This document shows, piece after piece, positions 23,481 through 32,436 of a stretch of DNA of 64,000 nt. Within the stretch, counting starts at the first letter, position 1; every line of letters begins with the position of its first letter. The notes under the pieces were generated by a model. The model was not told the DNA's origin. It ran no database searches and saw nothing but the letters and a program-made list of their open reading frames with translations. Made by a program: the position numbers and the translations under genes. This DNA comes from a bacterium (lineage in GTDB: Bacteria; Bacillota; Clostridia; Oscillospirales; Oscillospiraceae): assembly GCA_004560375.1 (NCBI GenBank), contig SFVC01000001.1, positions 1-64,000 on the forward strand, written 5' to 3'.

Positions 23481-24311
23481 TTACTCCCCATAATCTACGA
23501 TGACGTACACATATTGCACCCCGTTGATGTCCGCCGCGGGCTCCACCTGGGCGTACCGGGTGAGACCGTCCTCCTCGGTGACGAGGGAGCGCACCGTGCC
23601 CACCGCCAGCCCCGGGGGATACATCCCCCCCAGCCCGGAGGTGATCACCTGATCCCCCGTCACCAGCCGGGCCTCCTCCGGCAGATAGGACAGCCGGGTC
23701 AGCCCCTCCAGCATGAGGGAGAAGTCCCCCTCCAAAATGGCGTCCTCGTCGGTGCGGGCGATGCGGCCCCCCAGCTCCAGGGTGGGATCCAGGATGGTGG
23801 TCACCAGGGAGGAGTTGAAATCTGCCTGGGTCACCACGCCGATGAGGTGGCCGTACTGGTCGATGACGCAGTCCCCGGCCTCCACCCCGCCGGAGGTGCC
23901 CCGGTCGATGGTCAGATCGGACGTCCAGTTGGACGAGGCCCGGCGCACCACCGCCGCGTCCCGGTACTGAAGCTCCGGCCGCTGCTCGGCCAGGCCCAGC
24001 AGATCCTTCATCCGCTCGTTCTCCCGGACGGCCTCCTGGCCGGCGATGGCATCCCGCTCCAGCTCCGCCACCCGGCGGCGCAGAGCGTCGATCTCGGCCT
24101 GGGCCTGATCATAGCGGAAGGACTTGTCATATTGATCCTGGGCCCAGCCCGTCACCGCCGAGGAGGCGGCCCGGAAGGGGGTGGCCAGCAGCTCCAGCGC
24201 CCCGGACAGGGGGTCGTAGCCCAGGATGTACGCCCCCACCGTGAGGACGCCGGCCAGCAGCACCGCCGCCACCAGCAGCAGGCCGCCGTTGTTCCTGAAG
24301 AATTGCTTCAT
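23481..24311 (-). CDS. mreC: Rod shape-determining protein MreC
   Basis: 276-residue bitopic protein that organises the elongation wall-synthesis complex. N-terminal helix (9-32), a coiled coil (about 68-105), and the MreC double beta-barrel (ASSNWTSDLTIDRGTSGGVEAGDCVI...GLGGMYPPGLAVGTV). ATG 24311 overlaps the maf stop (ATGA). mreB and mreD are not adjacent in the window: the gene is preceded by the XRE-Maf fusion and followed by a repeat and mutS. Confidence 0.95.
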   Translation of the reverse strand: MKQFFRNNGGLLLVAAVLLAGVLTVGAYILGYDPLSGALELLATPFRAASSAVTGWAQDQYDKSFRYDQAQAEIDALRRRVAELERDAIAGQEAVRENERMKDLLGLAEQRPELQYRDAAVVRRASSNWTSDLTIDRGTSGGVEAGDCVIDQYGHLIGVVTQADFNSSLVTTILDPTLELGGRIARTDEDAILEGDFSLMLEGLTRLSYLPEEARLVTGDQVITSGLGGMYPPGLAVGTVRSLVTEEDGLTRYAQVEPAADINGVQYVYVIVDYGE

Positions 24312-25126
24312 AGCTTTGCTTGCTCCTTATTACTCCCCAGCAGATCCACGCCCAGGCCGGCCAGCATCCGGCCCAGCCGGAACACCGGCAGGCCCACCAC
24401 GTTGCAGTAGTCCCCCCGGATGCCGGACGCCAGCAGCGCCCCCAGGCCCTGGATGCCGTAGGCCCCCGCCTTGTCCATGGGCTCCCCGGTGGCGATGTAG
24501 GCCCGGATTTCCTCCGGCGTTATATCCCGGAAGGCCACGGCGGTCTCCTCGTGCTGGGTGACGGACTTCTCCCCCAGGAGGACGGTCACACCGGTATAGA
24601 CGTGGTGCTCCCGCCCGGACAGGGCGGACAGCATGGCGAAGGCGTCCTCCTCGTCCCGGGGCTTGCCCAGAATTCTGCCGTCCAGGGCCACCACCGTGTC
24701 GGCGGCGAGGATCAGATCGTTGGGGCCGGCCCGGCTGGCTGCCGCCGCGGCCTTACGCAGAGACAGCTGCTCCACAATCTCGGCGGGGGGGAGGCCGGGT
24801 TCCACGGACTCGTCCACGTTGGGGGCGTTGACCTTGAAGTCCTCAATGCCCATCTGCTTCAGTAGCTCCCTGCGGCGGGGGGACTTGGAGGCGAGGATGA
24901 TTTTCCCCACTCCACCCGGCGCTGGCTCGTTTACGCCCAGCAGGTAGTCAGTGGATACGTGGAAAAGCCGTGCCAATTTTGCAATTGCGGTGGCACCGGG
25001 CTCCCGTTGGCCGTATTCATAACTGCAATAGGTGCTGATGGCGACCCCAATAGCATCGGCAACTTCTGTTTGTTTTAATTTGTTTTCAAGGCGTTGTTCC
25101 TTGATACGTTGTGCTAAAATTTCCAT
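24308..25126 (-). CDS. maf: XRE-type HTH domain fused to Maf nucleotide pyrophosphatase
   Basis: 272-residue protein in two parts. Residues 1-66 are a Cro/C1-type helix-turn-helix (RIKEQRLENKLKQTEVADAIGVAISTYCSYEYGQREPGATAIAKLARLFHVSTDYLLG). Residues about 75-265 are a complete Maf/YhdE nucleoside triphosphate pyrophosphatase with ILASKSPRRRELL, the LILAADTVV catalytic Asp and DKAGAYGIQG. Maf proteins cleave non-canonical or modified dNTP/UTP and affect septation. Maf proteins normally begin at the position of GKIILASKS, so the HTH is an extra domain. A GTG just before GKIILAS with GGTGGA upstream could allow internal initiation of Maf alone. Its ATG faces a divergent small gene. Confidence 0.85.
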   Translation of the reverse strand: MEILAQRIKEQRLENKLKQTEVADAIGVAISTYCSYEYGQREPGATAIAKLARLFHVSTDYLLGVNEPAPGGVGKIILASKSPRRRELLKQMGIEDFKVNAPNVDESVEPGLPPAEIVEQLSLRKAAAAASRAGPNDLILAADTVVALDGRILGKPRDEEDAFAMLSALSGREHHVYTGVTVLLGEKSVTQHEETAVAFRDITPEEIRAYIATGEPMDKAGAYGIQGLGALLASGIRGDYCNVVGLPVFRLGRMLAGLGVDLLGSNKEQAKL

Positions 25127-25134
25127 AAAGCCTC

Positions 25135-25178
25135 TTGACTATTTATAAATCGGTAGTATAATAAAAATATAAATATCG
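25135..25178 (+). promoter_or_regulatory. AT-rich divergent promoter/operator region
   Basis: TTGACT (25135-25140) and TATAAT (25157-25162), 16 bases apart, drive the plus-strand small gene. ATTTATAAATCGG and AAATATAAATATCG repeats flank the -10 and could be operator half sites for the XRE domain encoded on the other strand. Confidence 0.5.
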
Positions 25179-25197
25179 AAAAATCGGAGGTTTTGCT

Positions 25198-25467
25198 ATG
25201 ACAGAACTGATAAACGAGCTCTATTATATGGTAGACGATTGGGCCAGTCAACAGGATAAAGACAGCGGGAAAGCAAAAGACTTGCAAGCCCGCTTGTCCG
25301 ACATAAAAGATGAAATTGAGCTCAGGCTCGGCGAGGGCGGCCGGGAGCTGCTGGAGATACTTAGCAATCTGACCCTGGAGCTGGAGGACATCCACGACCA
25401 GGCCCTGTTCCGCGCGGCCATGGGGCTGGGGGCGCAGATCGCCCGCCCCTACTCCACATCCCGGTAG
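25198..25467 (+). CDS. Small acidic helical protein divergent from the XRE-Maf fusion
   Basis: 89-residue, charged, helix-rich cytoplasmic protein (MTELINELYYMVDDWASQQ...), probably coiled coil in its middle (AKDLQARLSDIKDEIELRLG). It has a good AATCGGAGG site and its own promoter. No family recognised. The 3' end overlaps the stop of the convergent U32 gene by 19 bases. A small protein divergent from an XRE regulator is a common regulator-target layout. Confidence 0.65.
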   Translation: MTELINELYYMVDDWASQQDKDSGKAKDLQARLSDIKDEIELRLGEGGRELLEILSNLTLELEDIHDQALFRAAMGLGAQIARPYSTSR

Positions 25468-27530
25468 TACAGCCCCCGGGTGAAGTTGTTGGGCCTGTAG
25501 GCCCCCGCGCCCCGGTAGGCCTCCAGCACCTGGGTGCACTCCACGCCGTTCTCCGTGGTGAACAGCAGCCGGACGGCCCGCAATCCCGCCTTTTTCCAGT
25601 CCTCGGCCTTGTCCGCCAGGAAGATCTTGTTGGCGTTCAAAAGCTCGTTGCGGCAGCCCCAGGCTTTTTCCACTGGGAAGCGGACGCCCTTGCGGTCGAT
25701 GAGCTGGGTGACGTTGCCGCAGGTGCACTGGCCCGACTGGTTCTTGATGGCGCAGTTCTCCGTGATCATGAGGGGCAGGCGGCCGTAGCCGATGATCTCG
25801 GTGTCCACCGCCTTGCTGAGATCCCGGATCTGGGCCAGCTTCAGCTCGAAGGAGGCGGTGAGGGATTGGAAGCCCAGCCGCTTGTACTCCTTCAGCCCCT
25901 GGCTGTTGAACACCTGGAGGCCGAAGTCTCCCCGGAGGGTGAAGCCCAGCTCCTTACACAGGGGCACCAGCCCCAGATTGCCCACATAGGCGTCGGTGAC
26001 GCCGATCTCCCGGCAGGCGGCCAAGTCCTCCCGGAGCCTGGGCAGCTCCCGGTCGAAGCAGATCCGGGGCAGCACCGCCGCCACGGTTACGCCCCGCTGG
26101 ATGGCCCCCGCCGCGTCGTCCGGATGGGCGGCGATCTCGTCGGCGGGGAGGGTGATGAGGGCGGGGCGGGCCTTCACCAGCTCGAAGGTGAGCTGCCCCG
26201 CGTGGCGCAGGGAGACGTACAGCTCCGGCTCCTCCCGGCGGTTTTCGTACCGGGCCCCCACCTTGAATTCCCCGTGGCGGCGCTGGGGCAGGGCGGTGCG
26301 CTGCTTGGACAGCTCGTCCAGCACCTGCCGCCGCAGGGCGTTCACCGCCGACAGGGGGACGTTCAGCCCGCCCTCCACCAGGGTACGCATCCCGGCGGCG
26401 GTAAAGGGGGTGCCCCCGGTCTTGCCCAGCTGGGCCTCCACCTCCTCCTGGGAGGTGGGGCGGCGGCGGGCGGGCTCGGGGATCTTGCCGGCGGCGGTGG
26501 CCACTCGTCCCTGACCGTCCTCCACCCCCACCTGGATGGGCTCGCCGGAGCGGATCATGGCGTAGAACTTCACCGGCACGCCGGGGCCTTCTCCCTTCTC
26601 ATAGGCGGCTTTGGCCTGGGCGAACAGCTCCCGGGGAGGCTTGGTCTCCTCCCGCACGCCGAACATATCCGGGCCGGTCTGGCCCATGTAGTAGCCGTCG
26701 GTAAAGCCCTGCCGGGAGAAGGCCTGCTCCAGCTGGCGCCGCTCCTCGGCGGTGGGTTCCCGCCCCTCCCGGAGGGCGTCGGCGTACACCTTGGTGACAA
26801 TATAGACGTATTCGGGCCGCTTCATCCGTCCCTCGATCTTTGCGCTGGCCACCCCCATGTCCTGGAGTTCCTTCAAATGGCCCGCCAGCGACATATCCTT
26901 CAGCGACAAGGGGTAGCCGTCGGCCAGATCCCCCCAGCCGTAGGGCAGGCGGCAGGGCTGGGCACACATTCCCCGGTTGCCGCTGCGCCCGCCGATGGCG
27001 GAGGACAGAAAGCACTGGCCGGAGTAGCACATACAAAGAGCCCCGTGGACGAACACCTCGATCTCAATGGGGGAGCGCTCACAGATATAGGCGATGTCCG
27101 TCCGGGACAGCTCCCGGGCCAGCACCGCCCGGGTGATGCCCAGGTCGGCGGCCTGGCGTACCCCGTCCAGGCTGTGCAGGGTCATCTGGGTGGAGGCGTG
27201 GAGGGGCAGATCGGGGGCGGCCTGCCGCAGCGCGCGCACCAGGCCCATGTCCTGCACCAGCACCGCGTCCGCCCCCAGCTTGGAGGCCTGGACGGCGCAG
27301 TCCACGGCGTCGGCCAGCTCCCGGTCGGAGCACAGGGTGTTGAGGGTGAGGTACACCTTCACCCCCCGGAGATGGCAGTAGGAAACCGCCGAGGCGAATT
27401 CGTCCCGGGTGAAGTTCCGGGCGCCCCGGCGGGCGTTAAATTGGCCGAAGCCCAGGTAGACCGCGTCCGCCCCGGCGCGCACCGCGGCGCGCAGGGCCTC
27501 CGGGCTTCCTGCGGGGGAAAGTATCTCCAT
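25449..27530 (-). CDS. U32 family peptidase / collagenase-like protein
   Basis: 693-residue protein of the U32 family. The N-terminal TIM-barrel part has ILSPAGSPEALRAAVRAGADAVY and the family signature EVFVHGALCMCYSGQCFLSSAIGGRSGNRGMCAQPCR, with its conserved Cys cluster. A C-terminal DUF3656-like and Cys-bearing region (CAIKNQSGQCTCGN) follows. Members are annotated as peptidases, but several modify RNA (for example 23S or tRNA hydroxylation), so the substrate is uncertain. ATG 27530 has GAGAGATACC upstream. Confidence 0.9.
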   Translation of the reverse strand: MEILSPAGSPEALRAAVRAGADAVYLGFGQFNARRGARNFTRDEFASAVSYCHLRGVKVYLTLNTLCSDRELADAVDCAVQASKLGADAVLVQDMGLVRALRQAAPDLPLHASTQMTLHSLDGVRQAADLGITRAVLARELSRTDIAYICERSPIEIEVFVHGALCMCYSGQCFLSSAIGGRSGNRGMCAQPCRLPYGWGDLADGYPLSLKDMSLAGHLKELQDMGVASAKIEGRMKRPEYVYIVTKVYADALREGREPTAEERRQLEQAFSRQGFTDGYYMGQTGPDMFGVREETKPPRELFAQAKAAYEKGEGPGVPVKFYAMIRSGEPIQVGVEDGQGRVATAAGKIPEPARRRPTSQEEVEAQLGKTGGTPFTAAGMRTLVEGGLNVPLSAVNALRRQVLDELSKQRTALPQRRHGEFKVGARYENRREEPELYVSLRHAGQLTFELVKARPALITLPADEIAAHPDDAAGAIQRGVTVAAVLPRICFDRELPRLREDLAACREIGVTDAYVGNLGLVPLCKELGFTLRGDFGLQVFNSQGLKEYKRLGFQSLTASFELKLAQIRDLSKAVDTEIIGYGRLPLMITENCAIKNQSGQCTCGNVTQLIDRKGVRFPVEKAWGCRNELLNANKIFLADKAEDWKKAGLRAVRLLFTTENGVECTQVLEAYRGAGAYRPNNFTRGLYYRDVE

Positions 27531-27631
27531 AGGTATCTCTCTCGTTTCTACAGAAAATTATCGCGGATGGATGCGCTTCACCTGTTCGCGACGCGGTTCT
27601 AAGATTCTCGCCTGTCGGCTCGGTCGTGCGG

Positions 27632-27665
27632 TGGACGTGTGCCACTGGCACACACCGCCCCTCCG
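27632..27665. repeat. Partial copy of the GC-rich dispersed repeat
   Basis: Shares the second module of the 23.4-kb copy: GTGTGCC ACT GGCACAC hairpin followed by ACCGCCCCTCC. It lies in the 216-base gap between zapA and the U32 gene, which otherwise shows no gene. Confidence 0.65.
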
Positions 27666-27746
27666 ACTCCGGGAAAATCCATCCGGGCCCATGGCCCTCC
27701 TTGGGCTTTCCCTGCGCTCCGGTCTTAGCCCGCCGCTCACGACGGT

Positions 27747-28061
27747 TCAGCGCTTTTGTTGCAATTTGAAGATCTCCCGCTTGGATTCGCTCAGCTCCGC
27801 CTTCAGCTTGGAATTCTCCTCCAGCAGCTCCTTGATCTGGCGGCGGAGGTTTTCCGACGCCTCCTGCTCCTTGAAACGGTCGTCGGCGATGTTGATGGCG
27901 GTGAGGATGGCGCAGTCCATCTGGGAGATGCCGCCCTGCCCGCCGGTCTCCTTCAGCTTGTCGTTGACGTAGCCGGCTACCCGGTGGACGTAGTCCTCCC
28001 CCTCGGTGGCCAGCAGGGTGTAGTTCAATCCACCCACGGTAACGGTGACGCGGTTTTGCAT
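27747..28061 (-). CDS. zapA: Cell division protein ZapA
   Basis: 104-residue FtsZ-ring stabiliser. The N-terminal domain VTVTVGGLNYTLLATEGEDYVHRVAGYVNDKL matches the family, followed by a long C-terminal coiled coil (about 65-104) used for dimerisation. GGAGGG precedes ATG 28061. Length typical for Firmicutes ZapA. Confidence 0.92.
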   Translation of the reverse strand: MQNRVTVTVGGLNYTLLATEGEDYVHRVAGYVNDKLKETGGQGGISQMDCAILTAINIADDRFKEQEASENLRRQIKELLEENSKLKAELSESKREIFKLQQKR

Positions 28062-28200
28062 GGCGTTCCCTCCTGAACATTTTATCAGATGCTATATTAT
28101 ATCACACTGTTTATAAAAAGGAAATGAAAAAAGTATAAAACCGGGGCATTTTTTTCGCGGCCCTGGGGCTGCATTTTAGGGAGAGAGGAGGCCTTTCCGC

Positions 28201-28229
28201 TTGCAAATTCTCCTCCGGGGAGGTATAAT
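28201..28229 (+). promoter_or_regulatory. Promoter of ktrB-ktrA
   Basis: TTGCAA (28201-28206) and TATAAT (28224-28229) are 17 bases apart. The spacer holds a perfect dyad CCTCCGGGGAGG, which may be an operator. The 5' leader is only about 30 bases, so no c-di-AMP riboswitch is present. Confidence 0.75.
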
Positions 28230-28264
28230 ATAAGGTAAATCTTCCGAGAAAGGGGGCCGCGCCC

Positions 28265-29602
28265 GTGAAAAAGAAGCCCGTCAAGCTCACCCCCGGCCGT
28301 ATGCTGGCCGTGGGCTTTCTGGGCATCATCCTGGCGGGGGCGGTGCTGCTGTCCCTGCCCTTCGCCAACCGGACGGGCCGCCCCCTCCCCTTTCTGGACT
28401 GCCTGTTCACCTCCACCTCCGCCACCTGCGTCACCGGCCTGGTGGCGGCGGACACCTGGACGCAGTTCAACGGCCTGGGCCAGCTCATCCTGCTGGTGCT
28501 CATCCAGGTGGGGGGGCTGGGCTATATGACCATGGTGCTGATGGCCTCCATGCTGCTGGGCCGGAAGATCAGCCTGCGCCAGCGGGATCTCATGCTGGAG
28601 AGCGTCAGCGCCGAGCGGCTCAGCGATGTGTATATCCTCCTGCACTATATCCTGCGGGGAACCGCCGCCATCGAGTGCGCCGGGGCGGCCCTGCTGGCCG
28701 TCCGCTTCGTGCCCGAGCTGGGGCTGGGCCGGGGGCTGTGGTTCGCGGTGTTCCACAGCGTATCCGCCTTCTGCAACGCCGGCTTCGACCTGATGGGCTT
28801 CCGGGAGCCCTACAGCTCCCTCACCTACTACGCGGATGACCCCCTGGTGAACCTCACCGTGTGCGCCCTGGTGCTGCTGGGCGGGCTGGGCTTCCTGGTG
28901 TGGCGGGAGGTGTGGGAGAAGGGCCTGCGCCTGCGCCGGTATTCCCTCCACGCCAAGATCATGCTGTCCGCCACCCTGATTCTCACCCTGGGGGGCGCGG
29001 TGCTGTTCTGGCTGGCGGAGCGGGACAACCTGCTGGCCGGCATGGCCCCCGGGGAGCAGGCCCTGGCCTCCCTGTTCCAGGCGGTGTCCCCCCGGACGGC
29101 GGGGTTCAACACCGTGGATCTGGCCTCCCTCACCAGCGCGGGAGGGCTGCTCACCATTGTGCTCATGTTCATCGGGGCGGGCCCCGGCTCCACCGGCGGC
29201 GGCGTCAAGGTCACCACCGTGGCCGTCTGCCTGCTGACCCTGTGGGCCTATATCCAGGGCAGGCGGGAGGTGGGAGCCTTCAACCGCCGGCTGGACGAGG
29301 GCCAGATCCACCGCTCGGCGGCGGGGGTTACCCTCTACCTGACCCTGGCCATGGCGGGGGGCTTCGCCCTGCTGGCCACCCAGCCCTTCCCTCTCCAGGA
29401 CGCCCTGTTCGAGGTGTTCTCCGCCATGAGCACCGTGGGGCTGTCCACCGGCATCACCCGGGCCCTGTCCCCCCTCAACCGGGTGCTGATCCTGGTGATG
29501 ATGTACTGCGGGCGGATCGGCAGCCTCACCATGATGATGGCCCTGGCGGAGCGCCTGCCCCCCCGGGTCAAGGATCCCATAGAGCGCATCACCATCGGGT
29601 GA
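28265..29602 (+). CDS. ktrB: Potassium uptake channel subunit KtrB/TrkH family
   Basis: 445-residue integral membrane protein importing K+. The four M-P-M repeats each show their filter region: TSATCVTGL, SVSAFCNAGFD, TAGFNT and STVGLSTG; the third-repeat M2 gate loop is Gly-rich (GAGPGSTGGGVK). GTG 28265 is used, with GAAAGGGGG upstream. The partner ktrA lies 39 bases downstream, so they form one operon. Confidence 0.95.
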   Translation: MKKKPVKLTPGRMLAVGFLGIILAGAVLLSLPFANRTGRPLPFLDCLFTSTSATCVTGLVAADTWTQFNGLGQLILLVLIQVGGLGYMTMVLMASMLLGRKISLRQRDLMLESVSAERLSDVYILLHYILRGTAAIECAGAALLAVRFVPELGLGRGLWFAVFHSVSAFCNAGFDLMGFREPYSSLTYYADDPLVNLTVCALVLLGGLGFLVWREVWEKGLRLRRYSLHAKIMLSATLILTLGGAVLFWLAERDNLLAGMAPGEQALASLFQAVSPRTAGFNTVDLASLTSAGGLLTIVLMFIGAGPGSTGGGVKVTTVAVCLLTLWAYIQGRREVGAFNRRLDEGQIHRSAAGVTLYLTLAMAGGFALLATQPFPLQDALFEVFSAMSTVGLSTGITRALSPLNRVLILVMMYCGRIGSLTMMMALAERLPPRVKDPIERITIG

Positions 29603-29641
29603 CGGCGCGGTTAAACTCAAAAACGGAAAGGTGTGATCAGA

Positions 29642-30298
29642 ATGGCCGCCACATTCCTGGTGATCGGCCTGGGCCGCTTCGGCACCAACCTGGCCCTGCG
29701 GCTCATGGATCAGGGCAACGAGGTGATGGTGCTGGACAGCAGCGAGGAGGCCGTCAGCCACATCGCCCCCCACGTCACCCAGGCCAAGGTGGGCGACTGC
29801 ATGGACGAGGAGGTGCTGGCCTCTTTGGGGGTGGACGGCTTCGACTTCTGCTTCGTGTGCATCAGCGAGAACTTCCAGTCCTCCCTGGAGATCACCTCCC
29901 TGCTCAAGGAGCTGGGGGCCCCCATGGTGGTGGCCAAGGCCGACCGGGATCTCCACGCCCGCCTGCTGCTGAAGATCGGCGCGGACGAGGTGGTGTTCCC
30001 CGAGCGGGACATGGCCCAGCGCACCGCCATTCGCTTCAGCGTCAACGGGGCCCTGGAATATGTGGAGCTGGCCCCTGGGTATGCTATCTTCGAGCTGGAC
30101 GTGCCCGATCACTGGGCGGGGCTCACCCTCATCGATCTGGACATCCGCCGCAAGTGGAACGTGAACGTCATCGGCCGCAAGGAGGACGGGGCCATCCTGC
30201 CCATCGGCCCCGACTTCGTCTTTGCCGCCGACACCCACATCATGGCGGCGGGCCGGCCCGACGATATCTCCAAAATGGTAAACTGGCGGGGCCGCTGA
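29642..30298 (+). CDS. ktrA: KtrA-type K+ uptake regulatory subunit (RCK)
   Basis: 218-residue cytoplasmic ring subunit gating KtrB. RCK N domain with nucleotide-binding VIGLGRFGTNLA and acidic VLDSS at the end of beta-2, then a TrkA-C domain (about 130-215) that in relatives binds c-di-AMP. The ATG at 29642 is preferred because GGAAAGG sits 10 bases upstream; the GTG at 29633 touches that site. Confidence 0.94.
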   Translation: MAATFLVIGLGRFGTNLALRLMDQGNEVMVLDSSEEAVSHIAPHVTQAKVGDCMDEEVLASLGVDGFDFCFVCISENFQSSLEITSLLKELGAPMVVAKADRDLHARLLLKIGADEVVFPERDMAQRTAIRFSVNGALEYVELAPGYAIFELDVPDHWAGLTLIDLDIRRKWNVNVIGRKEDGAILPIGPDFVFAADTHIMAAGRPDDISKMVNWRGR

Positions 30299-30330
30299 GG
30301 CCCCAATCCGACGCAAAGGAGAGGATGCCC

Positions 30331-31302
30331 ATGGGCGGACAGGCCCCCGCCGGGCTGGACTACCGGCCCCTGATCCCCCGCCGCCCGGTGGCGGTGGATC
30401 GGCTCTATTCCGTGCACTACTTCGAGTACACCGGCAGCTACGCCTACCCCGGCGAACGCCACGACTTCTGGGAGCTTTTATATGTGGACAAGGGCTCCCT
30501 GCTGGTCACCGCCGGGGAGCGGCAGCTGCGGCTGGAGCGGGGGCAGGCGGTGTTCCACGCCCCCGGGGAGTTCCACGCCTTCTCCGCCGCCGGGGTGGCC
30601 CCCGATCTGGTGGTGGCGGGCTTCGGCTGTGACAGCCCCGCCATGGACTTCTTCCGGGATCGCACCATCGCCATCCGGGGGGAAGAGCGCTCACTGCTGG
30701 GCCGGCTGGTGGCGGAGAGCGCCGCCGCCTTCTCTGCGCCGCTGAACCTGTCCGCCGTCACCCGGCTGGAGCGCCGGGGGGCGGCCCCCTTCGGGGGGGA
30801 GCAGCTGCTGTGCGCCGCCCTGGAGGAGCTGCTGATCCGGCTCATACGCCGGGAGGGCGCCCCCCAGCCCGGCCCGGACGGGCGGCCGGAGGGGGGCGGC
30901 GTGGTGGCCCAGGTGATGGACTACCTGGAGCAGCGGGTGGATCAGCCTCTCACTCTGGAGCAGATCTGCCGGGACAACCTGGTGGGCCGCAGCCAGCTGC
31001 AAAAGCTGTTCCACGCCCACACCGGCGGCGGGGTGATGGCCTGGTTCGGCGATCTGAAGATCCAGTCCGCCCGGCGGCTGATCCGGGAGGGGCGGCTCAA
31101 CTTCACCCAGATCGCCGCCCGGCTGGGCTTCCAGTCGGTGCACTATTTCTCCCGCCGGTTCCGGCAGGTCACGGGGATGTCCCCCAGCGAGTATGAGCGC
31201 AGCGTGAAGATGCTGTCTGAGGGCGGGGCCTTGCCGGACGATTGTGCAAATAATGTACACGATAGCATATTCCCTTTCCGCCCCGGGCCACTTACAATAT
31301 AG
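30331..31302 (+). CDS. AraC-family transcriptional regulator with cupin sensor domain
   Basis: 323-residue regulator. N-terminal cupin-like sensor (about 30-110: HDFWELLYVDKGSLLVTAG...AVFHAPGEFHAF), a linker, then two HTH motifs (about 205-300: LTLEQICRDNLVGRSQLQKLFHAHTG and NFTQIAARLGFQSVHYFSRRFRQVTGMSPSEY). ATG 30331 is 9 bases from GGAG; ATG 30325 is too close to it. It lies 32 bases after ktrA and 51 before galE, so it could serve either the sugar cluster or be carried on the ktr transcript. Confidence 0.9.
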   Translation: MGGQAPAGLDYRPLIPRRPVAVDRLYSVHYFEYTGSYAYPGERHDFWELLYVDKGSLLVTAGERQLRLERGQAVFHAPGEFHAFSAAGVAPDLVVAGFGCDSPAMDFFRDRTIAIRGEERSLLGRLVAESAAAFSAPLNLSAVTRLERRGAAPFGGEQLLCAALEELLIRLIRREGAPQPGPDGRPEGGGVVAQVMDYLEQRVDQPLTLEQICRDNLVGRSQLQKLFHAHTGGGVMAWFGDLKIQSARRLIREGRLNFTQIAARLGFQSVHYFSRRFRQVTGMSPSEYERSVKMLSEGGALPDDCANNVHDSIFPFRPGPLTI

Positions 31303-31353
31303 CCAACGAAACGGAATCACCAGTGGTACCCAAACTTGAAAGGAGTCTTTCCT

Positions 31354-32373
31354 ATGTCTATTCTGGTCGCCGGCGGGGCCGGCTATATCGGCAGCCACAC
31401 CTGCGTGGAGCTGATCAACGCGGGCTATGACATCGTGGTGGCGGACAACCTCTACAACTCCTGCGAGGAGGCCCTACGCCGGGTGGAAAAGATCACCGGC
31501 AGGCAGATCCCCTTCGTCAAAACCGAGCTGTGCCACGAGGACGAGGTGGAGGCCCTGTTCGTCCAGTACCCGGACATCGACTCCGTGATCCACTTCGCCG
31601 GCCTGAAGGCGGTGGGCGAGAGCGTGGCCAAGCCCCTGGAGTACTACTCCAACAACCTGATCAGCACCCTGTACCTCCTCCAGGCCATGCGCCGCCACGG
31701 GGTGAAGAACTTCGTGTTCTCCTCCTCCGCCACGGTGTACGGTGACCCCCACACCGTCCCCATCCAGGAGGACTTCCCCACCGGCGGCACCACCAATCCC
31801 TACGGCACCTCCAAGCTGTTCCAGGAGAAGATCCTCATGGACATCTGCGCCGCCGACCCCGAGCTGAACGTGGCCCTGCTGCGGTACTTCAACCCCATCG
31901 GCGCCCACGAGTCCGGCCTCATCGGCGAGGATCCCAACGGCATCCCCAACAACCTGGTGCCCTATATCGCCAAGGTGGCGGTGGGCCAGCTGGAGAAGGT
32001 GCACGTTTACGGCAACGACTACAGCACCCCCGACGGCACCGGTGTGCGGGACTATATCCATGTGGTGGATCTGGCCAAGGGCCATGTGGCGGCGCTGAAG
32101 AAGCTGGACACCAACTGCGGCCTGTTCGTGTGCAACCTGGGCACCGGCAACGGCTACTCCGTGCTGGACGTGATCCACGCCTATGAGAAGGCCTGCGGCC
32201 ACCAGCTGCCCTATGTCATCGAGGCCCGCCGCCCCGGCGACATCGCCGCCTGCTACGCCGACCCCGCCAAGGCCCGGGACGAGCTGGGCTGGACGGCCCA
32301 GCTGGGCATCGAGGAGATGTGCGCCTCCTCCTGGAAGTGGCAGTCCATGAACCCCAACGGGTACAAGGGGTAA
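31354..32373 (+). CDS. galE: UDP-glucose 4-epimerase
   Basis: 339-residue NAD+-dependent short-chain dehydrogenase interconverting UDP-Glc and UDP-Gal, probably also UDP-GlcNAc and UDP-GalNAc. NAD motif GGAGYIGSH near the N terminus, SSSATVYG with the catalytic Ser, and YGTSK for Tyr-XXX-Lys. ATG 31354 follows AAAGGAG. It opens a cluster with a sugar-1-P nucleotidyltransferase and N-acetylhexosamine kinase, the lnpD role of the lacto-N-biose pathway. Confidence 0.95.
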   Translation: MSILVAGGAGYIGSHTCVELINAGYDIVVADNLYNSCEEALRRVEKITGRQIPFVKTELCHEDEVEALFVQYPDIDSVIHFAGLKAVGESVAKPLEYYSNNLISTLYLLQAMRRHGVKNFVFSSSATVYGDPHTVPIQEDFPTGGTTNPYGTSKLFQEKILMDICAADPELNVALLRYFNPIGAHESGLIGEDPNGIPNNLVPYIAKVAVGQLEKVHVYGNDYSTPDGTGVRDYIHVVDLAKGHVAALKKLDTNCGLFVCNLGTGNGYSVLDVIHAYEKACGHQLPYVIEARRPGDIAACYADPAKARDELGWTAQLGIEEMCASSWKWQSMNPNGYKG

Positions 32374-32436
32374 ATCGTAAACCCAACCGGGCGCGGCGCG
32401 CGCCCCTACATACAGATTTGAGGAGGACGGCAGACA

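Noticed and set aside
28207..28264. c-di-AMP riboswitch before ktrB
   Set aside because: The mapped promoter leaves only about 30 bases of leader, too short for that element.
28861..31302. An 813-codon plus-strand frame
   Set aside because: Most of it is an out-of-frame reading of ktrB and ktrA; only the part from 30331 is the AraC regulator.
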